Assembly: GCF_001469875.2 (NCBI RefSeq)
Contig: NZ_LOPW02000017.1
Coordinates: 485,410 to 544,837, forward strand
Length of the DNA: 59,428 bases
Direction of reading: 5' to 3'
Source of the DNA: Haloferax marisrubri
Lineage (GTDB): Archaea > Halobacteriota > Halobacteria > Halobacteriales > Haloferacaceae
Under the pieces are notes generated by a model. It ran no database searches, had not been told where the DNA came from, and worked only from the letters and a program-made list of their open reading frames with translations. The translations under genes were made by a program, and so were the position numbers. Positions 8,000 to 16,026 of the stretch are shown here, piece by piece (positions within the stretch are counted from its first letter, which is position 1; every line of letters starts with the position of its first letter).

Positions 8000-9403
8000 T
8001 CAGTTGTCCGCGACGACGCTGAGGTCGAACGCGGCGTCCGCCGGCTCGTCGTCGGGCGTCAGGTAGCCGAGCGCGATGGCGGTGTAGGCGCGACCGCTCT
8101 CGACGGTGACGTCGAACTCGGCGACCACGTCGCCGTCGTTGGATTCCGTATCGCCCCGTATCTGGAGCGTGTAGTCCCCGGCGGGGACCTCGACGGCCGC
8201 GGCATCGCCGAAGGCCGCGCCGTCGACGAGAGCGTCCCCAGAGCCCGCGACGGTCACGTCGACCGCGGGCGCGTCCGGCGAGGCGTGTAGCACCCGGACG
8301 CGGGCCATGTCGTCCGCGGGGGCCGAGCGGTCGTCTTCGAGGAGAGAGACGGCGAAGCCGTTTTCGGCCGCCGAGTCGAGTTCGCCGAGCGCCGCGGCGG
8401 TGTACGCGCCGGCCGCGAGGTCGAGCGTCTCGTCGAAGACGACCGTGTCGGGCGCGTCGGTCGCGCGAATCGTCACCTGGTGGGACCCGGCGGTCAGCGC
8501 GAGGTAGTCGCTGACCGCGCCGAACGGCACGTCCGAGAGCGCGACCGCACCGTCGACGAGCACGTCGACGTTCGGCGCGTCAGGCGAGAGGTGCGCGGCG
8601 CGGAGCGACACGTCGCGCTCGACGAGTCCGCCGCCGCCGGACCCGGCGTCGACGGCCGCGACGGGCCGGAAGGCCACGTCGGTCGGCTCGTCGTCGGGTG
8701 ACAGGTAGCCCGCCGCGAACACCGTGTAGACGGTGCCGCCGGCCAGTTCCACGTCGAATTCGGCGACCGCGTCGCCGTCGTTCGACTCGGTATCGCCCCG
8801 GACCTGAAGCGCGTAGGTGTCGGCCGGCACCTCGGCGCTGCCGGACTGGGTGAACGAGACGCCGTCGAAGAGCACCGTGTCGCCGGCGGTCACGTCGACG
8901 GCGGGGGCATCGGGCGAGGCGTGGACCACGCGGACGCGGGCCGTGTCGTCGTCGGGGAGCGACACGTCGTCTTCGAGGACGAGGGGTTCGAACGTCTCCT
9001 CGGTGAGTTCGCCGACCGCGGCGACGGTGTAGGTCGCCTCGGCGACGTCGAGGTCGCCCTCGAAGGCGACGGTGGACTCGTCGCCGGCGGCGGTGACTTT
9101 CACCGTCCGGGTGCCGACGGGAACCGAGAGGTAGTCGCTGACCGCGCCGAACGGCACGTCAGAGAGGGCCGCCGAGCCGTCGACGTACACGTCGACGTTC
9201 GGCGCGTCAGGCGAGAGGTGGGCGACGCGGAGCATCGCCGTCTCGGGTTCCGGCGTCGGTGTTGGGGTGGGAGTCGGAGTCGCCGTCGTGGTCGTCTCCG
9301 TCTCGTCGTCGGTCCCGCCACCGCCCATACAACCTGCGAGTCCGCCCGCGATGGCGACGCCACCGAATCCACGGAGTACGTCGCGGCGTTTCATGTTCGT
9401 CAT
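8000..9403 (-). CDS. Tat lipoprotein with four DUF4397 units
   Basis: About 467 residues (464 if the second ATG at 9394 is used). The N-terminus has a Tat motif (RRDVLRGFGG), lipobox LAGC (Cys25) and a Thr-Pro linker. Four domains follow, each opening with AHLSPDAPNVDV or (V/L)HASPDAPAVDV, the hallmark of DUF4397. They alternate A-B-A-B, so the protein is two copies of a two-domain block, and the DNA shows this as a direct repeat offset by about 630-640 bp, including a perfect 33-bp match. The family is extracytoplasmic and beta-rich with no known enzyme activity. The frame extends far upstream, but the Tat start and an upstream TATA box fix this start. Confidence 0.92.
   Translation of the reverse strand: MTNMKRRDVLRGFGGVAIAGGLAGCMGGGGTDDETETTTTATPTPTPTPTPEPETAMLRVAHLSPDAPNVDVYVDGSAALSDVPFGAVSDYLSVPVGTRTVKVTAAGDESTVAFEGDLDVAEATYTVAAVGELTEETFEPLVLEDDVSLPDDDTARVRVVHASPDAPAVDVTAGDTVLFDGVSFTQSGSAEVPADTYALQVRGDTESNDGDAVAEFDVELAGGTVYTVFAAGYLSPDDEPTDVAFRPVAAVDAGSGGGGLVERDVSLRAAHLSPDAPNVDVLVDGAVALSDVPFGAVSDYLALTAGSHQVTIRATDAPDTVVFDETLDLAAGAYTAAALGELDSAAENGFAVSLLEDDRSAPADDMARVRVLHASPDAPAVDVTVAGSGDALVDGAAFGDAAAVEVPAGDYTLQIRGDTESNDGDVVAEFDVTVESGRAYTAIALGYLTPDDEPADAAFDLSVVADN
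8501..8533. repeat. Direct repeat copy 1 inside the DUF4397 gene
   Basis: This 33-bp segment (GAGGTAGTCG ... GGCACGTC) recurs exactly at 9128-9160, 627 bp (209 codons) away, marking the internal duplication of the DUF4397 gene. Confidence 0.9.
9128..9160. repeat. Direct repeat copy 2 inside the DUF4397 gene
   Basis: Identical to 8501-8533. The following bases are also near-identical through the conserved ACGTTCGGCGCGTCAGGCGA stretch (9193-9212). Confidence 0.9.
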
Positions 9404-9468
9404 AGCGACGAGAGATGAGAGCGGCGATTGGAACATCACCGTTTTCCCAAATTCCACCACAATATTTC

Positions 9469-9478
9469 CATAAATATG
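9469..9478 (-). promoter_or_regulatory. TATA box of the DUF4397 lipoprotein gene
   Basis: Minus-strand ATATTTATGG within the AT-rich stretch 9441-9520. It is about 70 bp from the start codon, so unlike most genes here this one probably has a 5' leader of roughly 40-50 nt. Confidence 0.5.
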
Positions 9479-9588
9479 TCTTTCTCGCGGGAATGTACGA
9501 ATATATTGTCGGTATTTTGTGAATGTTCGGTTCAGGACTCCAGCCAGCGAGTCGGGACGAAAGCCAACGAAGGGAGGAGAGTCCGGCC

Positions 9589-10041
9589 TCAGAAGTCCGG
9601 CAGGTCGTCGGGCGCTTCGTACTCGGACTCCCAGTCGATGTAGTCGTCTTTGAGCACGTCGCACACGTCCTGTCCGAGTTCGGTGAGGCCGGCGTTGATA
9701 GACGACACCTCGCCCCACGAGGTGAGTTCGGGGTGGAGTTCGCGCTCCTTCCAGTCCTCGGGGATGCCCGGCGCGTGGTAGCCGACGCGGTCCGCGAAGT
9801 CGTCCCAGAAGAAGTCGAAGTGGGAAAGGAGGTCGAGGTCGAGGACGATTTCCCACTGCGCCTCGGTGACGGGCGTCTCCGCGGCCCACGCCTCGAAGGC
9901 GTCGGCCCACGCGCCGGCTTCGAGGAACTCCTCCAACTCGGCGCGCTTGAAGTCGGCGTCGGCCGCCACCTGCGCGTCGTCGTACTGGTTCGGGTCCACC
10001 GTCGGGAGCGACGGCGGGGCCGGAACGGGAACGTCGAGCAT
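9589..10041 (-). CDS. Conserved-looking hypothetical protein
   Basis: A 150-residue soluble, acidic, Trp-rich protein with no signal peptide. It has an N-terminal Pro-rich segment, then helical stretches (ADADFKRAELEEFLEAGAW, AQWEIVLDLDLLSHFDFFWD) and a C-terminal ELTSWGEVSSINAGLTELG segment. I do not recognise the family. It is placed 48 bp after the end of the region containing the thioesterase gene on the same strand, so co-transcription is possible. Confidence 0.75.
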   Translation of the reverse strand: MLDVPVPAPPSLPTVDPNQYDDAQVAADADFKRAELEEFLEAGAWADAFEAWAAETPVTEAQWEIVLDLDLLSHFDFFWDDFADRVGYHAPGIPEDWKERELHPELTSWGEVSSINAGLTELGQDVCDVLKDDYIDWESEYEAPDDLPDF

Positions 10042-10089
10042 GCTCGTCAGTCGGTCGCGGTCCGGGAAAAGGGTTCGGCGCTGGTCGTC

Positions 10090-10575
10090 TCAGTTCTCCA
10101 TGCGCTCGATGACGGATTCGAGCTGGTCGGCGCGGGCGGCGACCGCCTCGGCGCGGAGTTCCTCTTCTTCGTCCGTTTCGCAGACGAGTCGGGGCACTGG
10201 CGTCGGCTTCCCGTCGTCGTCGAGGGCGACGAACGTCAGGAACGAGGTAGTCGTCTTCCGTAGCTCGTCGGTCTTCGGGTTCTCGGCGTGCACGTCGACT
10301 TTCACGTCCACGCTGGTCCGGCCGACGTTGAACACGTACGCCTCCATGACGGCGACTTCGCCGAGGTCGATGGGGCTGATGAAGTCGACGTGGTCCATCG
10401 ACGCGGTGACGCACTGCCGGTTCGAGAATCGCATCGCCGCGATGGCCCCGCAGATGTCCATCCAATGGAGGACCGCCCCACCGAGGGCTCGCCCGAGGTT
10501 GTTGGTGTCGTTCGGCAGGAGGAGCTCGGTCATCTCGGTTCGCGACTCGTCGAGCGTCGCGGTGGATTCGCTCAT
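10090..10575 (-). CDS. Acyl-CoA thioesterase, hotdog fold
   Basis: A 161-residue single hotdog-domain protein of the YciA/BFIT type, hydrolysing acyl-CoA to free acid and CoA. The signature NNLGRALGGAVLHWMD (about residues 24-39) with the Asp after the central helix is the family's catalytic region; VTASMDHVDFISPI and VFNVGRTSVDVKVDV are the usual following strands. A charged coiled C-terminal helix (residues 130-161) resembles those helping oligomerisation in this family. Substrate chain length cannot be read from sequence. Confidence 0.9.
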   Translation of the reverse strand: MSESTATLDESRTEMTELLLPNDTNNLGRALGGAVLHWMDICGAIAAMRFSNRQCVTASMDHVDFISPIDLGEVAVMEAYVFNVGRTSVDVKVDVHAENPKTDELRKTTTSFLTFVALDDDGKPTPVPRLVCETDEEEELRAEAVAARADQLESVIERMEN

Positions 10576-10635
10576 GCGAGCAGGGTCACGCCGAGGGGGC
10601 TTGAAATCGTGGGGCGCGGCGGCGACGGCCCCGGT

Positions 10636-11079
10636 TCACTCGTCGAAGTCGGCGTCGAACGCCTCGGGCGACTGCCCGGCGGCGTCGAGCACCTCGTCGG
10701 AGACGAGAATCGGGCAGTCCACGCGGATGGCGAGCGCGATGGCGTCGCTCGGGCGCGCGTCGAAGACGAACGTCCGCGCCTCGCCGTCGTGGTACCGCTC
10801 GGCGTCGACTTTGGCGAAGAACGTGCCGTTCGAGAGGTCGTCGATGCGGATGCTGTCGATGGCCCCGCCGAACTCCGTCACCATCTCGACCAGGAGGTCG
10901 TGGGTCAGCGGGCGTTCGAACTGCTCGCCGGAGAGACCGAGTTGGATGGCCTGAGCCTGGTCCGACGTGATGACGATGGGCAGGAACTCGTCGCGCGCTT
11001 CGAGGACGACCGCCGGGACGTTCGAGCCGTCCTCGCCGACGCCGACCCCGATACCGCGGACCACGGCACGGTGTTTCAT
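10636..11079 (-). CDS. Bifunctional nuclease family protein (DUF151)
   Basis: A 147-residue protein of the DUF151/BFN family. Members studied in plants have RNase and DNase activity, but archaeal ones are untested to my knowledge. Typical features: VPAVVLEARD near the N-terminus, LPIVITSDQAQAIQLGLSG and the conserved RPLTHDLLVEMV (about residues 56-67), and ARPSDAIALAIRVDCPILVSDEVL near the end. No membrane segment. It sits between the thioesterase and the winged-helix regulator, all on the minus strand. Confidence 0.9.
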   Translation of the reverse strand: MKHRAVVRGIGVGVGEDGSNVPAVVLEARDEFLPIVITSDQAQAIQLGLSGEQFERPLTHDLLVEMVTEFGGAIDSIRIDDLSNGTFFAKVDAERYHDGEARTFVFDARPSDAIALAIRVDCPILVSDEVLDAAGQSPEAFDADFDE

Positions 11080-11160
11080 GCTATGCTGTAGTTGGTCGGA
11101 GTACGAATAGTTACCCCAGAACGAGTCGCCGACGCGGCCGCCGTCCGCTCCCGCGGAGCC

Positions 11161-11781
11161 TCAGCGTCTGGCGAACTGGACGGCCGCGATGACGAGCAGG
11201 ATGACGAGGCCGCCGGCGAAGAAGGCGAGCCCCGGCGGAATGCTCTGTGCCGCCGCGGGCGCGGCCTCCGCGGCCATCGTCGTGACCGCCCCGGCGTCGG
11301 CGGACTCCGCGGCACCGCCAGACCCGCCGAGGACGCCGAGGCCGCGCGTGGCGACCCACTGGACGAACGCCGAGAGCAGGGCCAACACGGCGACGCCGCC
11401 GAGCAGACTCGACAGCATGGACGCGAGGCCCGTCCGGGTCTCCTCGCCGGCCGCGACGACGACCAGCGGCCTGTCGGCGGGCGCGTACACCTTCATCTCG
11501 CGGCCCTTCTCGGAGTAGACGGTATCGACCACCTCGACGAGGCCCGCGTCGTCGAGCTTTCGGAGGTGGTACTGGACGTTCTGGAGCGACGTGTCGACGC
11601 GCTCGGCGAGGTCCGCGGCGTTCGTCGGCTGTTCGTGGAGCGCGGCGAGCACGCGGCGGGCCGTCTCCGAGGAGAGCGCCGACAGGAGGTCCGACGCCTC
11701 GTCGTCGTCGAGTCCGATGACCCGCGGGGAGGATTCGTCCGCGGCGGAGGTGTCGGGGGTGGAGGGCAACAAACCGGCCAT
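11161..11781 (-). CDS. Membrane-anchored ArsR-like winged-helix regulator
   Basis: A 206-residue protein. Residues 30-100 form a winged-helix domain (LLSALSSETARRVLAALHE, then LAERVDTSLQNVQYHLRKLDDAGLVEVV), close to the HTH_20/ArsR group. Two hydrophobic segments follow (SLLGGVAVLALLSAFVQWV and GLAFFAGGLVILLVIAAVQF), separated by an Ala/Gly-rich linker, so the DNA-binding domain is tethered to the membrane. Such one-component membrane regulators are frequent in haloarchaea; the signal and targets are unknown. A TATA-like box 26 bp upstream predicts a leaderless mRNA. Confidence 0.88.
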   Translation of the reverse strand: MAGLLPSTPDTSAADESSPRVIGLDDDEASDLLSALSSETARRVLAALHEQPTNAADLAERVDTSLQNVQYHLRKLDDAGLVEVVDTVYSEKGREMKVYAPADRPLVVVAAGEETRTGLASMLSSLLGGVAVLALLSAFVQWVATRGLGVLGGSGGAAESADAGAVTTMAAEAAPAAAQSIPPGLAFFAGGLVILLVIAAVQFARR

Positions 11782-11802
11782 GGAGTGAGGTACTCCGCCG
11801 GA

Positions 11803-11812
11803 GGATACAAAC
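11803..11812 (-). promoter_or_regulatory. TATA-like box of the membrane-anchored regulator
   Basis: Minus-strand TTTGTATCC is centred 26 bp before the ATG at 11781. Confidence 0.45.
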
Positions 11813-11844
11813 CTGTTGTCCGTCGCGCGCGGAACTGTCGACGC

Positions 11845-13173
11845 TCAGACGCCCTCGCCGACCACGACGACGCGCAGGTCGTTGACGTTCGTCCCCGTCG
11901 CGCCGGACTCGACGAGCGCGTCGGCCTCCCGAAGCACCGGGAGCGCGTCGTTTCTCGCCAGCGCGGCGTGGGCGTCGCCGGCGTCGACCGACGACGAGTC
12001 CACGACCGCGCCCGCGACCTCCGTTCCGCCGTCTTTCCCGTCGCTGTCGATGCTGGCGAGGACGGCCTCGTCGGGGAGTTCCGCGGCGGCCGCGAGACAG
12101 AATTCGAGGTTCGGGCCGCCGTCGCCGTCGCCGCGGACCGTCACGGTGCACTCGCCGCCCGAGAGGACCACGGCGGGCGCGGCAATCGGGTTCCCGGTCG
12201 CCAGCGACTCCTCCGCGACGGCGACGTGGGTCTTCGCGGCCTCGCGCGCCTCGCCGCGCACGCGAGACGAGAGGACGAGCGGGTCGTAGCCGCGTTCGTC
12301 GGCCACCTCGCGGGCGGCGTCGAGCGCGGTGAAGGTGTCCGCGAGGATGTGGTTCGTCACCCGGTCGAACACCGGGTCGCCGGGCTTCGGCGTCTCCGGA
12401 ACGTCGCCCGCCGAACCGCGGGCGAGGCGCGTGCGGACCGATTTCGGCACGTCGAGGTCGAAGCGGTCCAGCACGTCGAGGGCGTCGTCGTAGGTCGTCT
12501 CGTCGGGCGCGGTCGGGCCGGAGGCGATGACGCCGAGGTCGTTTCCGACCACGTCCGAGAGGACGAGGCCGACGACTGTCGCGGGCGCGGCGAGGCGCGC
12601 GAGACCGCCGCCCTTCAGCGTCGAGACGTGCTTTCTGACCGCGTTGAGGTCGTGAATCTCCGCGCCGCTTTCGAGCAGTCTATCGGTCGTCTCCTGCAAC
12701 TCGGCGAGCGAGACGCCCTCGGCGGGGGCCGGGAGAACCGCACTCGCGCCGCCGGTGATGGCGGCGAGGACGAGCGTCCGGTCGTCGAGGTCGGAGATGA
12801 GGTCCACGAGTTTCCGGGTGCTCTCGACGCCGCGCGCGGAGGGGACCGGGTGGTCGCCGGGGAGTCGCTCGATGCGCCCGTCGGGGCTCGGCGTCGGGTC
12901 GGGCGTCACCACGACGCCGTCGTCGATTCGGTCGCCGAGGACGGCTTCGAGGGCGTCCGCGACACCGTCGCCGGCTTTGCCCCCGCCGACGACGAGGATG
13001 CGGTCGTAGGCGGTCAGGTCGTAGGTCTCGTCCGCGACGGTCAGGGTGTCGCCGTCGAGCGACACGGATTCGCGGACGACGCGGTCGGGAAGGACGGCCT
13101 CGACGCCGGCCTGCAGGCAGTCGATGGCCGTCTCGTGGGCGGGCGTCGGGGTTCGCGCGTCGAAATCCTGCAT
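11845..13173 (-). CDS. Glycerate 2-kinase (MOFRL family)
   Basis: A 442-residue protein, full length for the GckA/MOFRL family, which phosphorylates D-glycerate to 2-phosphoglycerate. The N-terminal DUF4147 domain shows VVGGGKAGDGVADALE (about residues 62-77), the GDHPVPSARGVEST loop and ITGGASAVLPAP; the C-terminal MOFRL domain shows VVLSGGECTVTVRGDGDGG, NLEFCLAAA and IDSDGKDGGTEVAGAVVD. All core motifs look intact. It shares a divergent 53-bp promoter region with the TraB-domain gene. It could feed glycerate from sugar-acid or serine catabolism into lower glycolysis. Confidence 0.93.
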   Translation of the reverse strand: MQDFDARTPTPAHETAIDCLQAGVEAVLPDRVVRESVSLDGDTLTVADETYDLTAYDRILVVGGGKAGDGVADALEAVLGDRIDDGVVVTPDPTPSPDGRIERLPGDHPVPSARGVESTRKLVDLISDLDDRTLVLAAITGGASAVLPAPAEGVSLAELQETTDRLLESGAEIHDLNAVRKHVSTLKGGGLARLAAPATVVGLVLSDVVGNDLGVIASGPTAPDETTYDDALDVLDRFDLDVPKSVRTRLARGSAGDVPETPKPGDPVFDRVTNHILADTFTALDAAREVADERGYDPLVLSSRVRGEAREAAKTHVAVAEESLATGNPIAAPAVVLSGGECTVTVRGDGDGGPNLEFCLAAAAELPDEAVLASIDSDGKDGGTEVAGAVVDSSSVDAGDAHAALARNDALPVLREADALVESGATGTNVNDLRVVVVGEGV

Positions 13174-13192
13174 AGTTCGTGGGAGATGCCGA

Positions 13193-13209
13193 CACGGATA
13201 AAAACCGTG
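13193..13209. promoter_or_regulatory. Palindromic bidirectional promoter between glycerate kinase and TraB-domain gene
   Basis: CACGG-ATAAAAA-CCGTG: a perfect 5-bp inverted repeat around an A/T core that reads as a TATA-like box on either strand. Its centre (13201) is 28 bp from the glycerate kinase ATG (13173) and 26 bp from the TraB ATG (13227), so one element may serve both leaderless genes. It could equally be an operator. Confidence 0.55.
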
Positions 13210-13226
13210 GGGCGGTAAACCCGGCG

Positions 13227-14906
13227 ATGAACGATTCGTCGCCCGGCGAGGGTCACGTCCGCGTCGTCGGCACGGCCCACGTCTCGGCCGACAGCGTCAG
13301 AGAGGTCGAAGAGACCGTCAGGGAGGAGCGTCCCGACGTCGTCGCGGTCGAACTCGACGAGGGGCGCTACCGGCAGATGAAGGGCGGAACGCCCGACGAC
13401 ATCGAAGCGCGCGACCTGCTTCGCGGCAACACCGTCTTCCAGTTTATCGCCTACTGGATGCTCTCGTACGTCCAGTCGCGGATGGGAGACAAGTTCGACG
13501 TGAAGCCCGGCGCGGACATGCTCGCGGCGGTCGAGACCGCCGAAGAGGAAGGTCTCGACGTGGCGCTCGTCGACCGCGACATCCAGGTGACCATCCAGCG
13601 CTTCTGGCGGCGGATGGGCACGCTCGAAAAGATGCGCATGGCCGGCGACCTCCTGTTCGGGGTCGCCGACGCCCGCGGGGTCGGCGCGGTGTTGGGCATC
13701 GCCGTCGGCGTCTTCCTCGGGCCGCTCGTCGGCCTGTTCGGGGGCGCGGTCGGCGTCACCGACCTCCTGTTGACGCGCACCGCGACCGCCGCGGTCCTCG
13801 GGGCCGCGGCCGCGTACATGCTCTACACTATCGCCTCGTTCTCTCTCGACGGCGACGACGCGGTTCTCGCGGGCCTCGGCGGCGGCGCGGCAATCGGTAT
13901 CGTCGCCGGCTTCGGCCTCGGACTCGGAACCGGTCTCGTCTCTGGAATCCTCGGGAGCCTCGGCACCGCCATCGTCGGGAGCCTCGTCATCGGCGTCCTC
14001 GCGGGCGTCGTCGTGGGCGTCACCGCCGGCGCGGTCCTGAACGCCTTCGGCCTGTTCGCGCCCGCCGAGGGCGACGCCGACTACGAGGAGTTCGACATGG
14101 CCGAACTGACAGACGGCGACGTGGTCTCGGCGATGATGGAGGAGTTCCGCCGGTTCAGCCCCGGCGGCGCTGAGGCGCTCATCGACGAGCGCGACGCCTA
14201 CATCGCCCACCAGCTCGTCGCGCTCCGGCAGTCCGGTCGGCACGTCGTCGCCATCGTCGGCGCGGGCCACCGCGAGGGCATCGAGAACTACCTCGAACAC
14301 CCCGAGACCCTCCCGCCGATGGAGTCGCTCGTCGGCGTCGCCGAAAAGGACGGCTTCCCGTGGGGCAAACTGCTCGGATTCGGCGTCACCGCCGTGTTCG
14401 TCGCCTTCTTCGTCCTCCTCGCGATGGCCGGCGTCGGCAACGAACGACTCCTGACCATCTTCGGCGCGTGGTTCCTCATCAACGGCGTGTTCGCCGCCGC
14501 GCTCGCCAAGGTCGCCGGCGCGCGGTGGACCTCCGCCCTCGTCGGCGGCCTCGTCGCGTGGATGACCTCCATCAACCCGCTTCTCGCGCCCGGTTGGTTC
14601 ACCGGTTACGTCGAACTCCGCCACACGCCGGTCAACGTCGGCGACATCGGCAAACTGAACGAACTGCTCTCCGACGAGGAGACGCCCATCATCGAACTCG
14701 TCGGCCAGATGTTCGACGTGCCGCTGTTCAAGCTCATCATGGTCGTCGCCATGACGAACATCGGGAGCATCATCGCCAGCTTCCTCTTCGTCACCTACGT
14801 CATCCCCGTCATCGCCTCCGACCTCGGCGGCATCGCGGGCGTGACGAACCTGATGTTCGAGGGCGCGCGCAACAGCGCCGACCTCATCTGGAGGTCCCTG
14901 ACGTGA
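13227..14906 (+). CDS. TraB-domain membrane protein with internal membrane insertion
   Basis: A 559-residue protein. GTAHVS (residues 15-20) and the later VGAGHREGI (Gly345-His348) are the two GxxH motifs of the TraB/PrgY family, which is related to the Tiki metalloproteases. Between them a Gly/Ala-rich block from about residue 155 to 290 appears to contain about four membrane helices, and a second membrane region occupies residues 380-559. Usual archaeal relatives have an uninterrupted TraB domain followed by the membrane part. A longer start at 13179 would overlap the promoter, so 13227 is preferred. Its stop overlaps the GTG start of an M50 peptidase (GTGA). Proteolytic activity is inferred only. 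Confidence 0.9.
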   Translation: MNDSSPGEGHVRVVGTAHVSADSVREVEETVREERPDVVAVELDEGRYRQMKGGTPDDIEARDLLRGNTVFQFIAYWMLSYVQSRMGDKFDVKPGADMLAAVETAEEEGLDVALVDRDIQVTIQRFWRRMGTLEKMRMAGDLLFGVADARGVGAVLGIAVGVFLGPLVGLFGGAVGVTDLLLTRTATAAVLGAAAAYMLYTIASFSLDGDDAVLAGLGGGAAIGIVAGFGLGLGTGLVSGILGSLGTAIVGSLVIGVLAGVVVGVTAGAVLNAFGLFAPAEGDADYEEFDMAELTDGDVVSAMMEEFRRFSPGGAEALIDERDAYIAHQLVALRQSGRHVVAIVGAGHREGIENYLEHPETLPPMESLVGVAEKDGFPWGKLLGFGVTAVFVAFFVLLAMAGVGNERLLTIFGAWFLINGVFAAALAKVAGARWTSALVGGLVAWMTSINPLLAPGWFTGYVELRHTPVNVGDIGKLNELLSDEETPIIELVGQMFDVPLFKLIMVVAMTNIGSIIASFLFVTYVIPVIASDLGGIAGVTNLMFEGARNSADLIWRSLT

Positions 14907-15526
14907 ACGTCTCCTTTTCGTCGCGCGAACTCCGCGACCTGCTCGTCGCGTGGGTCGCGCTCGGCCTCGCCTTCGCCATCTTCTTCGCCGGCGGCGGCAA
15001 CCGGACGCTTCAACTGCTGACGAGCGGGTCGTTCGGCCTCGCGCTCGTCGTGAGCCTCCTGACGGCCGGCGTGGGCTTTCTCCTCCACGAGGTCGCCCAC
15101 AAGGTGGTCGCCGTCAGGTACAATCAGGTCGCCGAGTTCCGTGCCGACTACGGCATGCTCGCGGTCGCCATCATGAGCGCGCTCGTCGGGTTCATCTTCG
15201 CCGCGCCCGGCGCGGTCTACCACCGCGGCGTGCTCACGGAGCGCGAACACGGCCTCATCGCCCTCGCGGGACCGGTGACGAACCTGCTGCTCCTCGTCGC
15301 GTTTGCGCCGATACTCGTCGTTGGCGTCCTCGTCGGTTCCGACGTGGTCCAACTCGTCGGCTCGCGCGGGCTCATCATCAACGCCTTCCTCGCGGCGTTC
15401 AACATGCTCCCGTTCGGCTCTCTGGACGGCAAGACGGTCAAGGCGTGGAGCACGCCGGTGTTCGCCGGCGTGCTCGCCCTGTCGATTCTCCTCACCGTCG
15501 GCCTGTTCCTGTTCGTCGGGTTCTGA
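14903..15526 (+). CDS. M50-family membrane metalloprotease (site-2 protease type)
   Basis: A 207-residue multi-pass membrane protein. HEVAHK (His62, Glu63, His66) is the HExxH zinc motif within a membrane helix, and NMLPFGSLDGKTVKAW near residue 165-180 holds the Asp that corresponds to the third ligand in the NPDG-type motif. This is the minimal core of the site-2 protease family, with no PDZ or CBS domain. The GTG start at 14903 overlaps the TraB stop codon as GTGA, so translation is coupled. Intramembrane cleavage of a signalling protein or signal-peptide remnants is the family role; its target is unknown. Confidence 0.92.
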   Translation: MNVSFSSRELRDLLVAWVALGLAFAIFFAGGGNRTLQLLTSGSFGLALVVSLLTAGVGFLLHEVAHKVVAVRYNQVAEFRADYGMLAVAIMSALVGFIFAAPGAVYHRGVLTEREHGLIALAGPVTNLLLLVAFAPILVVGVLVGSDVVQLVGSRGLIINAFLAAFNMLPFGSLDGKTVKAWSTPVFAGVLALSILLTVGLFLFVGF

Positions 15527-15815
15527 CCCGACCGACGGGGTTTCGGACGACCCCAACCGCGCTATCGCTGGTTCGTCTCGTTCTCGAAGTCGCGAGCGAC
15601 CGCTAACGTCGAGACGCGGGCCGGAGAGCACTCGGTGGGCTCGGGACACAGACGGTACTCGGGGCGCGACAGGGACGAATGGAGGGAGAAGGGGACCGTA
15701 CGAGTGCGGCGGGGACCGGTCGCCGTCGAGGTCGGGATTCGGGGTAGTTGCGGCCGTGGAGTGCAGTTCGGGACGCGAGGTTGGGTTGGGCTGTGTCGGG
15801 TGTGGGCAGCGGTTA
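15527..15815. other. Gene-poor DNA after the M50 peptidase
   Basis: No coding frame here has convincing composition, and no RNA gene or T-run terminator stands out. The sequence becomes G-rich on the plus strand toward the tandem repeat that follows. Confidence 0.5.
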
Positions 15816-15902
15816 GCTGAGGTTGGTGTTCCGGTTGGAGTTGGGCTGAGGTTGGTGTTCCGGTTGGATTTGGGCTGAGGTTGGTGTTCCGGTTGGAGTT
15901 GG
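15816..15902. repeat. Three tandem copies of a 29-bp repeat
   Basis: Copies at 15816-15844, 15845-15873 and 15874-15902; the unit begins GCTGAGGTTGGTGTTCCGG. The second copy differs from the other two at one base. There are no spacers, so it is not a CRISPR array, and the 29-bp period is not a multiple of three, so it is probably non-coding. A partial echo of the unit (GGTGGGCTGATTT) follows. Confidence 0.95.
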
Positions 15903-16026
15903 TGTCAGGTGGGCTGATTTGCAGACGGTTCGCGGTCGGGCAGGGGCAGACGCGCGCCGTGGGAGGGGAAAGCGTCAGCGGGGGACCGAGACGAATCCGG
16001 GTTGGTCGTACGCGTCGGGGACCGCG

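Noticed and set aside
15816..15902. Possible CRISPR array
   Set aside because: The three 29-bp copies are directly adjacent without spacers, and no cas gene is nearby.
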